Assembly (NCBI GenBank): GCA_025531455.1
Contig: JAMYHL010000001.1
Location: 62,001-126,000 of the forward strand
Direction: 5' to 3'
Source: Apiotrichum sp. Y4204
Lineage: Eukaryota; Basidiomycota; Tremellomycetes; Trichosporonales; Trichosporonaceae
DNA: 64,000 bases
The notes beneath the pieces are model-generated. The model saw only the letters and a list, made by a program, of their open reading frames with translations, had not been told where the DNA came from and searched no databases. Of this stretch, positions 1-12,346 are shown piece by piece (positions within the stretch are counted from its first letter, which is position 1; the number at the start of each line of letters is the position of its first letter). Position numbers and translations under genes: made by a program.

Positions 1-3000
1 ACCGAATGCACCGGACACTTTCGGCATGATCTACACAGCTGTAGCGTTACACGCGGCAATGGCCCGTCGTGTGCATAGGACGGGCCGGGGGCGGGTAGAG
101 CCAGTAATGCATAGCCGTTCCACAGTGCGAGCCTGTAGCTTGTATAGAACAGATGGCAGATGGGTGGCTTGAGTTGAGGATGTCCGACATACCAGGAATC
201 CAGGAGGGACGGCCCGCGCCACTTCGCTCGCTCCCAACTGACACAGATCGAAGATCGCGGGTTGAGATTGTGTGAGCCTGGGATCGACGGAGACGGGATA
301 TACGGGGACCTGCAACCCGCCAGGCGGGGCGAAGATCGTAGGGACGATTCTGCTCGAGTGCTTCATTGTCTTGTCTGACCTGTGTCACTCTGAGTCTCTA
401 TCTCTTCCGCCTCTTCCTGTGATAACGGTCATTCCACGAGTCTCGGAGAAGGTACTCGAGCATACATACAGTATACAGCATACACTTGGGTACAGAGGAG
501 GGAGCATTGCATCTAGTGATCTAGTATGCAGTACGCTCGTACGCTCGTAATAACAACACATACAATGTCCATGCGGACCGCGGCAACGATCATACGCGAT
601 CATGACGCTTGAGAAAACTCTCGGAATAGAATGTCTGCGCCGCCAGGGGGTGGTTCCTACCTTCTCCGTCCGTCTCGACTATTGTTCATGTGGTGCACCT
701 TTTTTCCACTTCTGTCGAGTCAGACACACACACGACCCACTCCGGCACGCCGATGGCTACGGTGTCCGGACTCCGACAGTGTGCCGCCGATGCAGCGATG
801 ACGAGACAGATGAGGCATGCGCGGAATGGGGCCATCAATCGGTTGATGGGAGGTCACCTTTCCAATAGACGCGGCACATGCAGCACAGTAATCTAGCTAA
901 TCTCCATGCTCAACGCTCCACACCTCCACAGATCCACAAAGCTAATGTAATTTGAGACACTATGCACTCCGCTCTTCAGCAGTGGTTTTGCAGGAGCAAA
1001 TGCCAATATGACAACACTGCAACACTGGCTGTGCTTCACGTGTGACCAGTTGATCGAGGCTTCGAGCTCGACTCGTTGCCTGTCGCCCGATGACGGTCAG
1101 TACATCCACTGTGTATCTGATCGGCGACCAACATGCTACATTACCCCCCTCTCCGCCGCTCTCCGCGTTCCAGGCCCGCACCAAACCAAACCAAGCCAAA
1201 CGTCCATGCCGTCCACCATCGCGCGCTATACCGCCCACACGCCCATCGGCGGTATGCTCGTGTGCTCGCTATGCGGAGGAATCAGAGGTCCCAATTCGTC
1301 CCAGCCAGGTCAGCACATCGCCGACGCCGACGCGGTATGGGGGACTAGATGTCTCACATGACTCCGAATAGGTGTCCGTGCCAATCGCCGTGTCGGCCGG
1401 AATGATACCGACCGCCGACGGCGACGGACGCCTGATCGGTTGTGAGGACGGCAGTTGGGCAGACGAGCTGCAAAGCTGCAAGATGGTGTGCATCCGAGCC
1501 AAGCATTGTAGCATTTAGCAGCGGCGCTTTTCTGGCTCTACCCAAGAAATGGTAGCCGCCAAGAGGACCCTTCATTGCCTAACCCTCAATGCCCTGAATT
1601 GCATGCCGAGACCCTTGCAGTCCCTCTTGCACCTCCGTCCACTAAAACACCGTCAAGCGCCGTCATACTAGCAGTACGAGCCGTGCTAGTTTGCTCTGGG
1701 CTCGTGCCTGGGGAAAACCTAGACATTCTGACGCTGGGCCGAGTTGTGCGGACAGCCAATGGGAGGCTATCGCCGAGCCGCACGGACTTTTGTTATGCTC
1801 TGGGTTCCAGCGTGCCGGTGCGAATTTCAGTTTGCGCCGCGCCGCACCGCGCCGAGAATCATCCACAGACCAAAGACCAAGGATGAACGAGCAGCGAGTG
1901 AAAGAGGGGTTCAGGCCATCAGGAACCGGGGCCACTTGTAGCCAATGCATTGCAAGGTTTTCCATGTCTTTCAGACTGGGGGGCAACAGGACACATCGTC
2001 CTGGCTTCCTGCACCTGCTGCTGCAGCGCATGCAGTGATCTCTTGCTGCTCGGGACCCCTCACTCTCTCTCCTGGCAAACCTAAAAATTGCATTTCTCGA
2101 CAGCGTGTCCTCGGGTCTTCATGAACTGATGAATGGCATTCATGTGCGGCCCTGTAACATTCATGACGACTGCATATGTACTGCATGCTCTACGGTGGGT
2201 GTATGAAGGCAGCACGTTTTTGGCGCCGCGAGTACGAGTGTGATCGCTTGCAGATACAAGCAGAGATGTGTGCTGTACGGGGCGAGCTGACGAGGACCGT
2301 CTGCTCTGACGCGTCAATGGCACCCGCGTTCAGAACATGGCGGTTTCTCCAAGCTGTGTACGGCGGGTTCGGCGGGTATGGCTGGTTGCCTCAATGTAAC
2401 ACAAAAACAGTACGCGTGTGGTATGAGGCGGAGCGAGCAAGGGGGGGGGGGTTTACGACGCGGCGAGCGCGGACCTTGTGCCACCCTTTTTTGGGGACCC
2501 TGAATTCCTTTAATCGGCGCCAACCTACCACATGCATTTGATCAGCGCCTCTGCTTTCCTCCCTTTGGGTCAATTATCCTTGCCTCCTGTGCCTGGTTTT
2601 ATTTTTTTTTCCTTGGATCATTCTGTCCGATCTGTCTCCTCGTGTCCTTCTCTTTTTACAGCCATATTGTTCGGTTCTCCGATCTGTTTCCTCTGCTCCT
2701 GTGCCTCTTTTCTTCTGCTTTTTTTGTCGAGGGCGCTGGTCGTGTGTTGGATCGCGTTGAACCTGTGTGGATCTGCAGCAGGCAGACCGGAGAGCCGGGG
2801 GGCCTGTGCGCGCGCCAGCAGACAACACACACGCTAGGAGTAAATTGCCTCAGTGACCCCTAACGCCGTCCCTCATTCTGCATCCTGTGTCTCGCTTTTC
2901 CGCGCCCGTGTTCCCTTCCCCGCCGCCCCCTTCTCCCCTTCTCCCCTTCTCCACTACGTACACTACGGGTCACGCAAGTTGCCCCCCTCTTGAGCTCGTA

Positions 3001-3196
3001 TATATACGAGGTGCCCATCATCAATCCCGGTTTCTTCCTCTTTGTCAAGACTCTACCATCCACCGTCACCCGACAACCTCTTTGAGCCGGTCTCAAGAAC
3101 TTCCTTTGTGCGACCTTCCTTCCGCCCTCGCTCATTTGCTCGCCTCTCCGCTTCGAAACACTGAGTGTTTATCGTTGCCCGACTCGTATCGCCAAA
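1..3196. other. Intergenic, no gene seen
   Basis: All open frames here are short (under about 125 codons), overlap one another on both strands and show no recognisable motif or splice-joined continuation. A pyrimidine-rich stretch at about 2890-2955 and a perfect palindromic TATA-like site at 2997-3008 (CGTATATATACG) lie in the presumed promoter of the gene starting at 3316. Confidence 0.6.
2997..3008 (+). promoter_or_regulatory. TATA-like palindrome upstream of the AA11-like gene
   Basis: CGTATATATACG is a perfect palindrome about 190 bp before the 5' UTR donor and 308 bp before the start codon. It follows a long C/T-rich tract of the kind often found in fungal core promoters. Function as a TATA element is inferred. 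Confidence 0.4.
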
Positions 3197-3292
3197 GTGA
3201 GTAGATAAAAGGCATGGACTCGCTGGCAAAGACCTGTCGTTTCTCTCTCCTCTCAACTGGACACACTCCTCAAACAATAGCTAACTCCTCAG
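3197..3292 (+). other. Probable 5' UTR intron of the AA11-like gene
   Basis: A donor GTGAGTAG at 3197 and a branch/acceptor GCTAACTCCTCAG ending at 3292 frame 96 nt just before the chosen start codon. This removes the in-frame upstream ATG at 3214, which would otherwise put 34 residues before a good signal peptide. Confidence 0.6.
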
Positions 3293-3315
3293 CTCCATCA
3301 AATCCGTATACAAAG

Positions 3316-4350
3316 ATGTTCGGTTCCGTCCTCTCGAGCGTTGTTCTCGCCCTCGGCATGCTTGCCCCCATGGCCGCTGCCCACATGGAGATGACCAGCC
3401 CTCCTCCTCTCGGCTCGCAGCACAACAAGAACACCCCCACCGAGTCGGTCGACTACAACATGAAGTCGCCCCTTGGTGTCGACGGTGGCTCTTACCCCTG
3501 CCGTGGCCACCTCAACCTCCTCAACTCGGCCGCTGGCGCGTCGGTTGCCACCTGGGCCCCTGGCTCGAGCCAGCAGATTTCGATCACTGGTACCGCCTTC
3601 CACGGCGGTGGTTCGTGCCAGGCCATGCTCTCGTACGACGGTGGTAACTCGTGGACTGTCATCAAGTCGTGGATCGGCAACTGCCCCACCCCCTCTGGCG
3701 GTACTTTCTCTTTCACCGTTCCCTCGGACGCTCCTCCTAGCGAGAAGGCCGTCTTCGCCTGGTCGTGGTTCAACAACCAGGGCAACCGTGAGATGTACCA
3801 GAACTGCGCCGCCATCACCATCTCCGGCGGTGGCAACGCCAAGCGCCAGGCCGGTGCCGCCTTCAGCTCGCGTCCTGCGCCTTTCGTCGCCAACGTCGCT
3901 CAGGCGTCGGGCTGCTCGACTGAGGCCAACAAGGATGTCGCCTTCCCCAACCCCGGCCCTGACGTTGAGAACACCTCGTCCAACACTGCTCCTCCTGTCG
4001 GTGACTGTGGTGGTGCCGCCCCCGGTGGCGGTGCTCCCCCTCCCCCTCCCGCCGCGTCTTCCCCCGCCGCCGAGTCTTCCGCCGCTGCTGAGTCTTCCGC
4101 GTCTCCCCAGCCTACTCAGTCTATCCCCGGTGGTGCCAACCAGAACGGCCAGCAGCCTTCCGCCTCGGCTCCCGCCGCTGAGAGCTCCGCCGCTGCTCCC
4201 TCCGATGCCCCCACTTCGCAGGGCGCCCCTGCTCCCGCTCCTACCAGCACCGGCCCCCCTCGCCAGTGCAAGCGCTACCGCAAGCGCTCGGCCCACGGCA
4301 AGCACGCCAACCTCCGCCGCCGCAGCCACCCTGCGCGCGCCAACTTCTAA
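3316..4350 (+). CDS. Secreted AA11-like lytic polysaccharide monooxygenase
   Basis: Single coding exon, 344 aa. Residues 1-22 are a signal peptide ending AAA, so His23 becomes the N-terminal residue, as required for the copper histidine brace of LPMOs. His96 lies in GTAFHGGGSCQ and Tyr161 in WFNNQGNREMYQNC; both motifs are hallmarks of family AA11, whose known members oxidise chitin. The catalytic domain ends near residue 235. It is followed by a long Pro/Ala/Ser-rich tail (about 255-325) and a strongly basic C-terminus rich in Lys, Arg and His, with no second recognisable domain. I start at 3316 because it gives the signal peptide and follows a likely 5' UTR intron. Expected role: extracellular oxidation of chitin or a related cell-wall glycan. 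The exact substrate and AA family are inferred from motifs only. Confidence 0.85.
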   Translation: MFGSVLSSVVLALGMLAPMAAAHMEMTSPPPLGSQHNKNTPTESVDYNMKSPLGVDGGSYPCRGHLNLLNSAAGASVATWAPGSSQQISITGTAFHGGGSCQAMLSYDGGNSWTVIKSWIGNCPTPSGGTFSFTVPSDAPPSEKAVFAWSWFNNQGNREMYQNCAAITISGGGNAKRQAGAAFSSRPAPFVANVAQASGCSTEANKDVAFPNPGPDVENTSSNTAPPVGDCGGAAPGGGAPPPPPAASSPAAESSAAAESSASPQPTQSIPGGANQNGQQPSASAPAAESSAAAPSDAPTSQGAPAPAPTSTGPPRQCKRYRKRSAHGKHANLRRRSHPARANF

Positions 4351-4981
4351 GCAAGCTGCGCTTGCTTTGGTCCCCAAGTTGCCTCTCATCCGTTGATCCG
4401 GGAGATCTCGCACTGGACCGACCGACTTACCCCTCACATGTTGTTCAATCCGGTTATTTAAGTGTTACTGTCATCTGTCAATACATTGGCAACCGGGGCT
4501 GGCCCTCACTTTGATAGTAAAGGTTGACCACCATGCATAGATCATTATGACATCGAAGCGGGCTCAGTCGCAAGGACTGGGCTGTTGTTCTTACTGACGA
4601 TGACTGACGCTGCGGTAGAATAACGTGGGCTGTCTTACATAGCCTTAATCAAAAGTAACTTTTGGTTGGCTCACGCGACACACACGGTACACAGGACCAT
4701 AGTATCGCGCGTATCGCGTGGCTGATCGCTCTTTCTGAGCTTCGACGAATGTCTCAAAGACCCTGCCGCGACAAACTCCTAATAGATTCTTGCCATCCTC
4801 CCACCAGTCCCGGCTACAAGGACGGCTGCCCTTCCCCAAGCAAGGGTGGCCTCACCACTGGTGTTGATAGGGCTTGTTACGATACTACTGTTCATGGACA
4901 TGACTACTGAGTTGGACAATATTCTTCAGACTATCTTCGACTATACTGCACATAACGAGCACACCTACGCCATGCACGCAG
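4351..4981. other. Intergenic between convergent genes
   Basis: The 3' flanks of the AA11-like gene (plus) and the sugar transporter (minus) meet here. No coding frame or RNA gene is supported. Confidence 0.6.
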
Positions 4982-7366
4982 CTAGTGGGCGGCACCAGCG
5001 GAGAGGGCGGCAAACTCGGGGTCCTTCTCGACACCGCCGACCTCGTCGAGGTTGTACAAGGGCTTGAGAACGGCCGACTTGTTGCGGAAGATGTGGCGCT
5101 TGACGAACCACGGGATCCAGGTGTGGGCCTGGTACGCGACGTGTTTGCTCGTCGGGACACCGAAGACGTAGTCGAGCTCCTCGAGGGTGAGGGCCTTGGT
5201 CTCGGGGAGGAGGAAGAAGATCATCACAAAGGCGGTAACGTTCAGACCGGCGTAGAAGCCAAAGGCACCCTGACTGTTAGTGGGTGTATTAATATGCGGC
5301 GTTGCAGACTCACAGTGGGGGTCATGGCGTGGACCATACGCGGCCAGGTGAGACCGAGGACACCGGCCCAGAAGAGACAGGTGGCGACGGCCCAGCCCAT
5401 GCCGACCTCACGGTGCGTGATGGGGAACACCTCGGCCGAGTAGGCAAAGGGAACGGGGCCCTCTCCGACAGAGTACTGAAATCATTGTCAGCAGTTTTCT
5501 GAGAAAATTGCGGCACTGCCACACTCACGAAGATGGTGAACAGGTAGATGAAAAGTGCCACCAAACCGAGACGGAGCTTCGAGTTCGGGTCATCCTTCTG
5601 GATCAGGAAGCAGAGACCGGCAGCAAGGAGCGTCCAAGCCATGTTCGGGAACGTTGACAGCAGCAGGCCACGACGTCCGAACGTGTCGATCGTGAACACG
5701 GCGGGGATGGCGAAGACAAAGTTGAGCAGACCGAAGCCGAACGAGGCCATCAGGCACTCGAAGGCTCCGAGACCGGTCTCCGCGAACACGGACGAGGACT
5801 GCGGTATCAGCACTTGTTCGAAGACATCTCAGGGGGGTCACGTGACGTCAGGGGTTGAATGTGGGGCCCCAAAAGAAAAGTGGAGGTCCCACAAACCAAG
5901 TGTGGCGTTCATCACCACACCTTTCAACCTCCCACAACTCATCCCACAACTCATCCTACACATCTCCAACTCGTTTCTTTCGACCTCCCGGACGTTTCTG
6001 ACCCCCCTGGCCTTCCGTGGCTTACGTAAAAGGCGATTATATTAATCCCACACATCTGCTGGGCGATCATGACGACGAAGGAGGCGAGGGTAGCCCTCCG
6101 AACTCGCGGAATCGTGAACAGTTGGACGAAGCGGGTGAGGTAGTTGCTCCCTCCGGTGGCGGAATACTCCTCTTCCAGCTGGCAGTGGACGTAGTAGAGG
6201 TCGCGCGCGGCCTGCAGAGGCGAGTTGCGGAGTTTGAGGAGCGACCGGAAGGCCTCTTGGTACCGGCCCTTCTTCATCAACCAACGTGGCGACTCGGGGC
6301 AAAAGTAGACACCGATCAGCAGCGGGATGGCGGGGATGAACGCGCTGCCCAGCTGCAGGCGCCATGCAATGGGGCCGACGCGGAAGACTGCGAGGTTTGC
6401 GCCTGTTGTTAGAGGGTGGGTTGGGGGGGGGGTTTGTTGTTGTGGGATCATGTTTGCGGTGGTCACTCACAGGTACCGAGGAAAATGCCAAATGCGGTCC
6501 AGAGCTGCCACGACATGACGAGACCGCCACGGACTGATGGCGGCACGTTCTCGGCATTGAAAATCGGGACAGTCGACGCCTTGAGACCCATTCCGATGCC
6601 CATGAGGATACGGCAGATGAGGAGCTGCGGCCATGTCTGGCTGACACCGGAGCCGATGGGGGTGAGGAGACAGAAGACGGCCGAGATAAAGATGGTGCCG
6701 CGGCGGCCGAGCCAGTTGTTCACAGGGTCGTTGAGCCAGCAGCCGATAAACGCCGAACCAAAGTACGGAGCAGAGTTGATGACACCGACGATCCACTGGT
6801 TCCTCTCAGACTCGGCCTCGGGGATTCCAAAAGTCACAGGGAACGACAGGTTGGCACCGTTTGAGCCCGTCTGGTCCCATCCCTGTACGGCAGCACCGAC
6901 GGACGCCAGAACGACGGTAAAGATCAGAGCCCGGGGCTGCGCCCACTTGTCTGCCGTGAGCTACGGCTCCGATTCAACACTCACGGGTCACCTCGCGGCG
7001 GAGCCAGTTCTTGTCATCCTCATCCAGCTCCTCGTAGCTCTCAAAACGGCCCGGGTTTTGGCCAATGAGCGCTGCTTTGCGGAACAGCTGCTTCTGGTCC
7101 TGGAAACCCTGCTCGTTGCAGAAGTGGTCGACATCCGAAAAGAGCTCGTCCTTGGGGATACCGAAGAGGGGGTTCTGAATCCTTAAAGTTAGGGGCTAAT
7201 CACGTGCCACGGTGAGTACCCACTTTGCAGACACATTCGCCTTCATGTTCTCAATGTGCTCGGCGTGGCTTGCGCGACGGCCAAGGCCGTGCTTCTTCTC
7301 CTCGTGGTGGTCAAACTCGACGTGACCGCCAGCGGGCTTGCCGCTGACCGAGTAGTCGTCCGACAT
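4982..7366 (-). CDS. MFS sugar transporter, seven exons
   Basis: Rebuilt as complement(4982..5269, 5314..5475, 5529..5798, 6026..6402, 6471..6950, 6985..7181, 7224..7366), 638 aa with all phases kept. It is a plasma-membrane sugar/H+ symporter of the MFS sugar-porter family. Signature motifs are WLGRRGTIF in the loop after TM2, [12 protein letters not shown] after TM6, QQMCGIN with the following FYSSSVF at TM7, and DTFGRRGLL after TM8. The long N-terminal stretch with [16 protein letters not shown] is typical of the large fungal lactose/hexose permease-like group. Introns are short except the fourth (5799-6025, 227 nt), which carries a CACGTGACGTCA element. The start at 7366 is the first Met of a coding-looking hydrophilic N-terminus. 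The substrate cannot be read from sequence. Confidence 0.85.
5799..6025 (-). other. Unusually long intron with E-box/CRE-like element
   Basis: Intron 4 of the sugar transporter is 227 nt, against 34-68 nt for its other introns. It contains CACGTG (5839-5844) overlapping TGACGTCA (5843-5850), and runs of CCCACAACTCATC. The splice sites are clear: TAC|GTAAG and CCGCAG|TCC join FY to SSS in a conserved TM7 motif. Confidence 0.65.
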
Positions 7367-9503
7367 GTTAGTTTGCTGGTCTGGTTTTGGTAGATGTAGA
7401 GTGGCGGGATGTTACACAGTTTCTGGGGAGTTGGGGGAATCACGAGGTGCATCACTCTTCATATATCACAAGTCTAGCCTCTCCCACCGGCTCCGTGGTC
7501 CCTCTCACTAGTGCCCCGGATGCGGATGCCCCAAAGCTTAGACCGCGCGTTTTGTGGCCCCCCCGTGCCCCGCTTCCTGGCCCATATCCTTATCGGACGC
7601 CTGTTCCCTAGCACATGTCCCCAGTCGTTCATCTCCGGCGATGTGCAAACTGCCCGTGCCTTAGCCGCGTTGGGCGAGTTAGTGCATGTGTCATCATCTC
7701 GGTATCTCTACTCTTCCCCGTCGATGTTTGCGGCTACTGGCGGCACCGAAATAGCTGGAGCCCAAGGCGGGGGAGCACCGCGGTCGGTCAGTGTCCGTCA
7801 TGCGTCCACCATCAAATGTCCCACAAGCCGAGGCTAGCGAGCGACGGGGCCAGGCGTCTTACACAACTCTCTGCTACGGTTTCAGGAAGCACTGCCGCTC
7901 ACGTGCATCTCAGGGCGGAACACCTGGAACCTACGCCCTTGCGGGGTACGGGCCGCCTTATTCTGCAGAGTCGTGTTGTGCTCGTGCGACAAAGGGCAAC
8001 ATCAGCGCATTAGGAGAGCAACAGAACAAAGGAATCAAGCGGACGGGCTCTCCTGCCGGCAATACAATTAACTCAGATCGACGACGGGCCTCCTTGAGCC
8101 TGCTCCGACGAGTTGGGCCGCACTGTTTGGTCCTTGGTTGGCTGGTCCCTTGCCCCTTGTGCCGCGATTTGAGGAACGACAAGTCACTGCGGCTGGTCAG
8201 AGCCAAAACTCGCGATATGTGGGGTGACCAGCGCCGAGACATTGCCAAACCACTTGAAGTCCTACGGCATCGTGTGGCTGTGTACGTCATAGTTTCGCAA
8301 GGTCGAAGCGAACTCGTTGTGCCTGACGCTTTGGGTTCTATTCTCGTCAAACTTCGCTGGGTGCCAAGCCGGACCAGATTTGTCTCCGCCTGATTTGCCT
8401 CTGGCTTTGTCCACCATCGTCCTCCTTGTACCCCATTCCATCCTTAGTGGCACTCACCGCAGCCTAAGCCCATTGGTCATTCCCACTCCGAGATGCATAG
8501 CGAAGTTAACGGATTCTCGGTTGAGCCAGTCCAGCAGCATTAGTGGCCCCAGTTGTCCAAGGAAGTGGGCATACAGCAATCGTTTGTCGCTTGGAAAGTG
8601 GATCGTGGCCGACGGTCAACGATCAACGATGAAATACCATGAAACGGTGTTGCATCCGCTAGCGGACGTTGCCGATTGTTGGAAGAGCCTGCGAAACGGT
8701 AACTCCTCGCTACTAAAGTAGTCTGTTAAAACAGTTGCTCATGGTTAGTCCAAATAAGTTACTGCGCATCCGCATGCGGTTGCGACAATCTGTCGTTTCT
8801 ATTTTCGTTGAGAGCAACCACCAAGTTCGGTGTAACATGGGACAAAGGAACATAGGAACGGAGCGCGTGTCAGGTCAGTGTCAAGACTAGGGCGCACCTG
8901 ATTGGAGACGCACCCCGGTTCTCGTCCGGCAGGGACGAGTATTACGGCACGCGTATCGCCGGTCACGACTGCGCGGTCTTGCGTGGATTCGGATCATGCA
9001 GAGCTGCAGATCACTTGCGGCAACGTGTTCAGGAGGCGCTCGATGCCGCCGGCACGCATGGGAACTATAGAACGGCAAAGCGTACAGTCAGCGTGACAAT
9101 CCCGGCCCATGTGATGATTCCGGCGCTTTGCCTTCAATTCAGCCCCGATCGATCCACACATGAGATTCGGTGCAGACGGCCACCGAGGTAAGGGAAATGG
9201 GCACCCTCTGCAGCAGGTACCCGGAGCCAGGGGTACCCCGAGGTCCCGAGAGCCCCGACAGGTGACGGCTCAAAGCAAAGACCCTGGTTGGCACGCATCC
9301 GTGTTAGGCAGGTCGACATTCCGTGAACGGCGGTGATACTGTATCACCCACAGTCCTCTCCTCGTTCTTATCCCTCTCACCTGACAGTTCAGCTCTCACA
9401 CTGCGATCCATTGCTCTACTCACTGAACATCCCTCTGGAACGCGCTGTGTGCTCTCTGTGGCTCCGATTCGGCCCGCAACGACAAAATTTCGAACTCGTT
9501 GTC
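7367..9503. other. Intergenic, no gene supported
   Basis: Frames of up to 200 codons exist (for example 7791-8393 plus) but overlap equally long frames on the other strand and show no domain, codon or splice support. No repeat or RNA gene was recognised until the tRNA at 9504. Confidence 0.55.
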
Positions 9504-9592
9504 GGCGAGATGGCCGAGCGGTCTAAGGCGCTGTGTTAAGGTGTAGCAACCTCCGCAGTCTTCGGACGTGGGTTCGAATCCCACTCTCGTCA
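9504..9592 (+). tRNA. tRNA-Leu (anticodon AAG), with intron
   Basis: The acceptor arm GGCGAGA pairs with TCTCGTC (one G-U pair) and is followed by discriminator A. The D arm, the anticodon stem CTGTG/CGCAG, a long class II variable arm and the T arm GTGGG-TTCGAAT-CCCAC are all present. The anticodon AAG is at 9538-9540. An 11-nt intron (about 9542-9552) lies one base after the anticodon, the standard nuclear position. A T5 run at 9620-9624 is a plausible Pol III terminator. Confidence 0.93.
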
Positions 9593-12346
9593 ATAGGGGA
9601 TTCAGTTCCTCCCGACACATTTTTAGAAGGGAGACTGGGCGCGGCTGAAGGGCGGAGAGTTGTTGGCCAGGTTGGGCGCTTGGATCGTCTCGCCGCTAGT
9701 AGGAAAGTGTGCAACTTGACCGGGACTGGTCATCAGGTCGAGCGACGAAATGTGGCCTTCCTCCGGCCTCCAGCTTTATCCCTGAGACAAACCCACCGTC
9801 AGCAGGTCGTCGCCACAACAAAAAAGGGGGTCGAGGTACAGTTGAGGTCGGACATTCAATGGGGAAGACGTGAATGTGACTCTGTCGCAGTATCTTGATC
9901 ACGAAGCGGCTCAAGTTGTAAGTGGGTCGATGGCCTGCTGAGTGAATATGTCCAGAGGTAAGATGCTCAAAAGGCGGGGTAGGTAAAAGAGAGGTAACAA
10001 GAAACATTGGCAGATGGGAAAAGCGAGTTGCGAGTGACGAGGACGCGCCAACGGTGGTACGGTGTTCCGGACACAAGGTGACGTGTGACAAACAGATCTG
10101 CAAAGTGGCACTTTTATGTTTGGTGGCGCCCCCGACGATGCCATTGCTTCTTATCGTTGATGTATGGAAGCAGAGGCGCATTCACTTGCGTCTGCCTTCC
10201 CACCCGTGCGTGCTCCCACTCGCGCGTGCTCCGACTCGCGCGTGCTCGATATAGCCGCTTAGTAGCTCTCGTAAGCATCATCGCCGAGGGACGCCGTCTC
10301 CGCGACATTTCTTGTCAAGGACCAGCACCTGCCGAAGGGATCTCATGTATCTCCGCGGTCGAAACTGCAATGGTAGTCTGGCTTGCATCCAACGTCGGCC
10401 GCATCGCCAAACCTTTCTCCTCTCCTCCACCGTTTGGTGACAATGACGACAGCGATGAACGCGACGCAGGGTACGACCAGGAACAATCCGGGTGGGTGAT
10501 GTAACAAGCATACTGCCAGGGCGAAGCGGGGCCCTTTCCTGTTGCATCCTCACGATTAAAGAAGCTTACGGTACAGCAGCATGTCCGGGGTATGTTGCAC
10601 CGCTGCCTTATGTGCACTACAGCACCATGGTCAACGGGGCTTTAGCGGCTAAGAGGCTCGTCCAAGGATCCGCAGGTCTCAGTGAGATTATCTGGTTCAC
10701 TGTGACCGGCCTGCTCACCAGATCGGTATGGGTTCATGTGTATGCCGGCCAAGCCAGTCATAGTTTTGAACAACAGTCTCGACGTTGACGTGAACCGAAC
10801 CTCCACGTACACGATGGCCATACATAAACAACGCCTTTTATGTCTCTAAGCCCACTGAAGGATGCTCCCAGGCAACCGTGCAGTCAACTGGGGTTCTCAG
10901 TATCAATCTATTCAACTGTGTTGTCGTACTGAGCTTACCGTAGTACTGCAGCAGGCCGAGGAGGGTGACCATAAGCGACTGTAGCCCCGCGACGCGTTTG
11001 GCGCCGTTGTTCGTAAGGCTCCTTCAATTACATGGGACGTTCGAGTCTGAGCAAATTGTGAGAATCGCTTCTGCCCCCACAAGGTGGCGTTGGGTCTGGG
11101 ACCGTGGAGTCCGTCGCTTGTTTACTTATCACCTCGGACCCTGGGGTTATCTGCAGTGGGGGATGTGAAGGCGGAATGGTACATCCATTTGACCGAATGA
11201 GCCGCCGTGCCGAGCTGCAGCATCACAATCGTCCTGGTTCGAGAGATCGATGCTTCTGCTGATCTGCCGGGTTGTTTCCCGCAAGCTTGCCGAACGCCAG
11301 GAGAAACCCGACGGCACCCGACAACTGTGAGAACCGCAGTATCAGCAACTGGGCACGCGACTTGGCACGGCCACCTCCGATGGCTGGCAGGTAACATCCA
11401 TGCAACGACGGCCCGGTCCAGGCTGATCGACAGGTCACATGTCCTTGATGTCGTGTTACCCCACAGGAGTATGGCACGGTCTTCTTACGCATATGTAGGG
11501 CGTATATTTGCGTATAACTGACCCAAACACCCGCCAGGCACATCAGTGGTGCCAGTAAAAGAGGGAGGTGACCTCGCCATGGTGGAGCCAATTATCCAAC
11601 TCCTGGAAAGGCAGCCCCTCATTGCGCGTTGGCTGATGGATATTGGGGATCAAGGAAAGATATCCAATACACAGCTGTACCAGTGTTGGAGGCAGAGATA
11701 GAAAGTTGCGCGCTTGCTTATCTGCAGATTGGGGAGGTGGCCGAGATGGACTACATTTTGTATATAGCCTGACGCACTTTTCGCCTCGGCATCTAGCCGC
11801 CCGAGAAGCCGAGCTGCCCCCATAGAGTGTGGTGGAGCTGAGCGTATAACAACACTCCTTGGGCCACAACCCCGCGCTTTATGGCCTTGGTGCGTGATAA
11901 GCCACGCTGCGTTTTTCCGTTTTGCCAGTTCCTGACCGACCAGCCTCAACATCACTCTCCAGTCCTGGGTTCATGTGGGTCGAGCATCGATAGAGTGGAT
12001 AATTACCGCAGCTGGGAAGCGTACAGTACCTTGGAATGGCCCAAGCTTCAAGTCCTGTATGGCGTGTTCCTCGCCAAGGCCCAGGTGGCCAGGTACCGTG
12101 CTGTCGGCAACGGAGAACACTTGCGTGTGGGGTTATGGTCGGGGCCGGAGGCGATAAAGAGATACATCACAGAGGCAGGTGATGATCGCCATGTACGTTG
12201 CCCACCGTGTCATATAAGAGTTGTGAAGCTTTGCAGGTAGTTGATTCTTCCTCACGCCATTGACCTCGTCACACCACAGGAAACCGACTGACAACACAAG
12301 ACCTACGGAATCGCTGGGAACCGAGAAACCGCTAGTCTCTTTCAAG
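9593..12346. other. Long intergenic region, no gene supported
   Basis: Only short overlapping frames occur. The minus frame at 11223-11591 has a locally hydrophobic segment but no clear start, motif or continuation. A possible 5' UTR intron acceptor (CACACCACAG) precedes the transporter that starts at 12347. Confidence 0.5.

Noticed and set aside
3214..3315. Upstream in-frame ATG of the AA11-like gene
   Set aside because: It lies inside a probable 5' UTR intron and would bury the signal peptide and the copper-binding N-terminal His.
3298..4437. 379-codon antisense and 307-codon alternate frames over the AA11-like gene
   Set aside because: They are shadows caused by strong third-position C bias of the real gene; their composition is extremely Arg/Gly- or Pro/Arg-rich.
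7791..8393. 200-codon plus-strand frame
   Set aside because: It overlaps a 130-codon minus frame, has no motif or hydrophobic pattern, and frames of this length arise by chance in GC-rich DNA.
9533..9898. Frame covering the tRNA-Leu at 9504
   Set aside because: It starts within the tRNA gene and has no independent support.
11223..11591. 122-codon minus frame with a hydrophobic segment
   Set aside because: Only about 30 residues look protein-like; there is no start context, splice continuation or recognised family. Could be a relic but not supportable.
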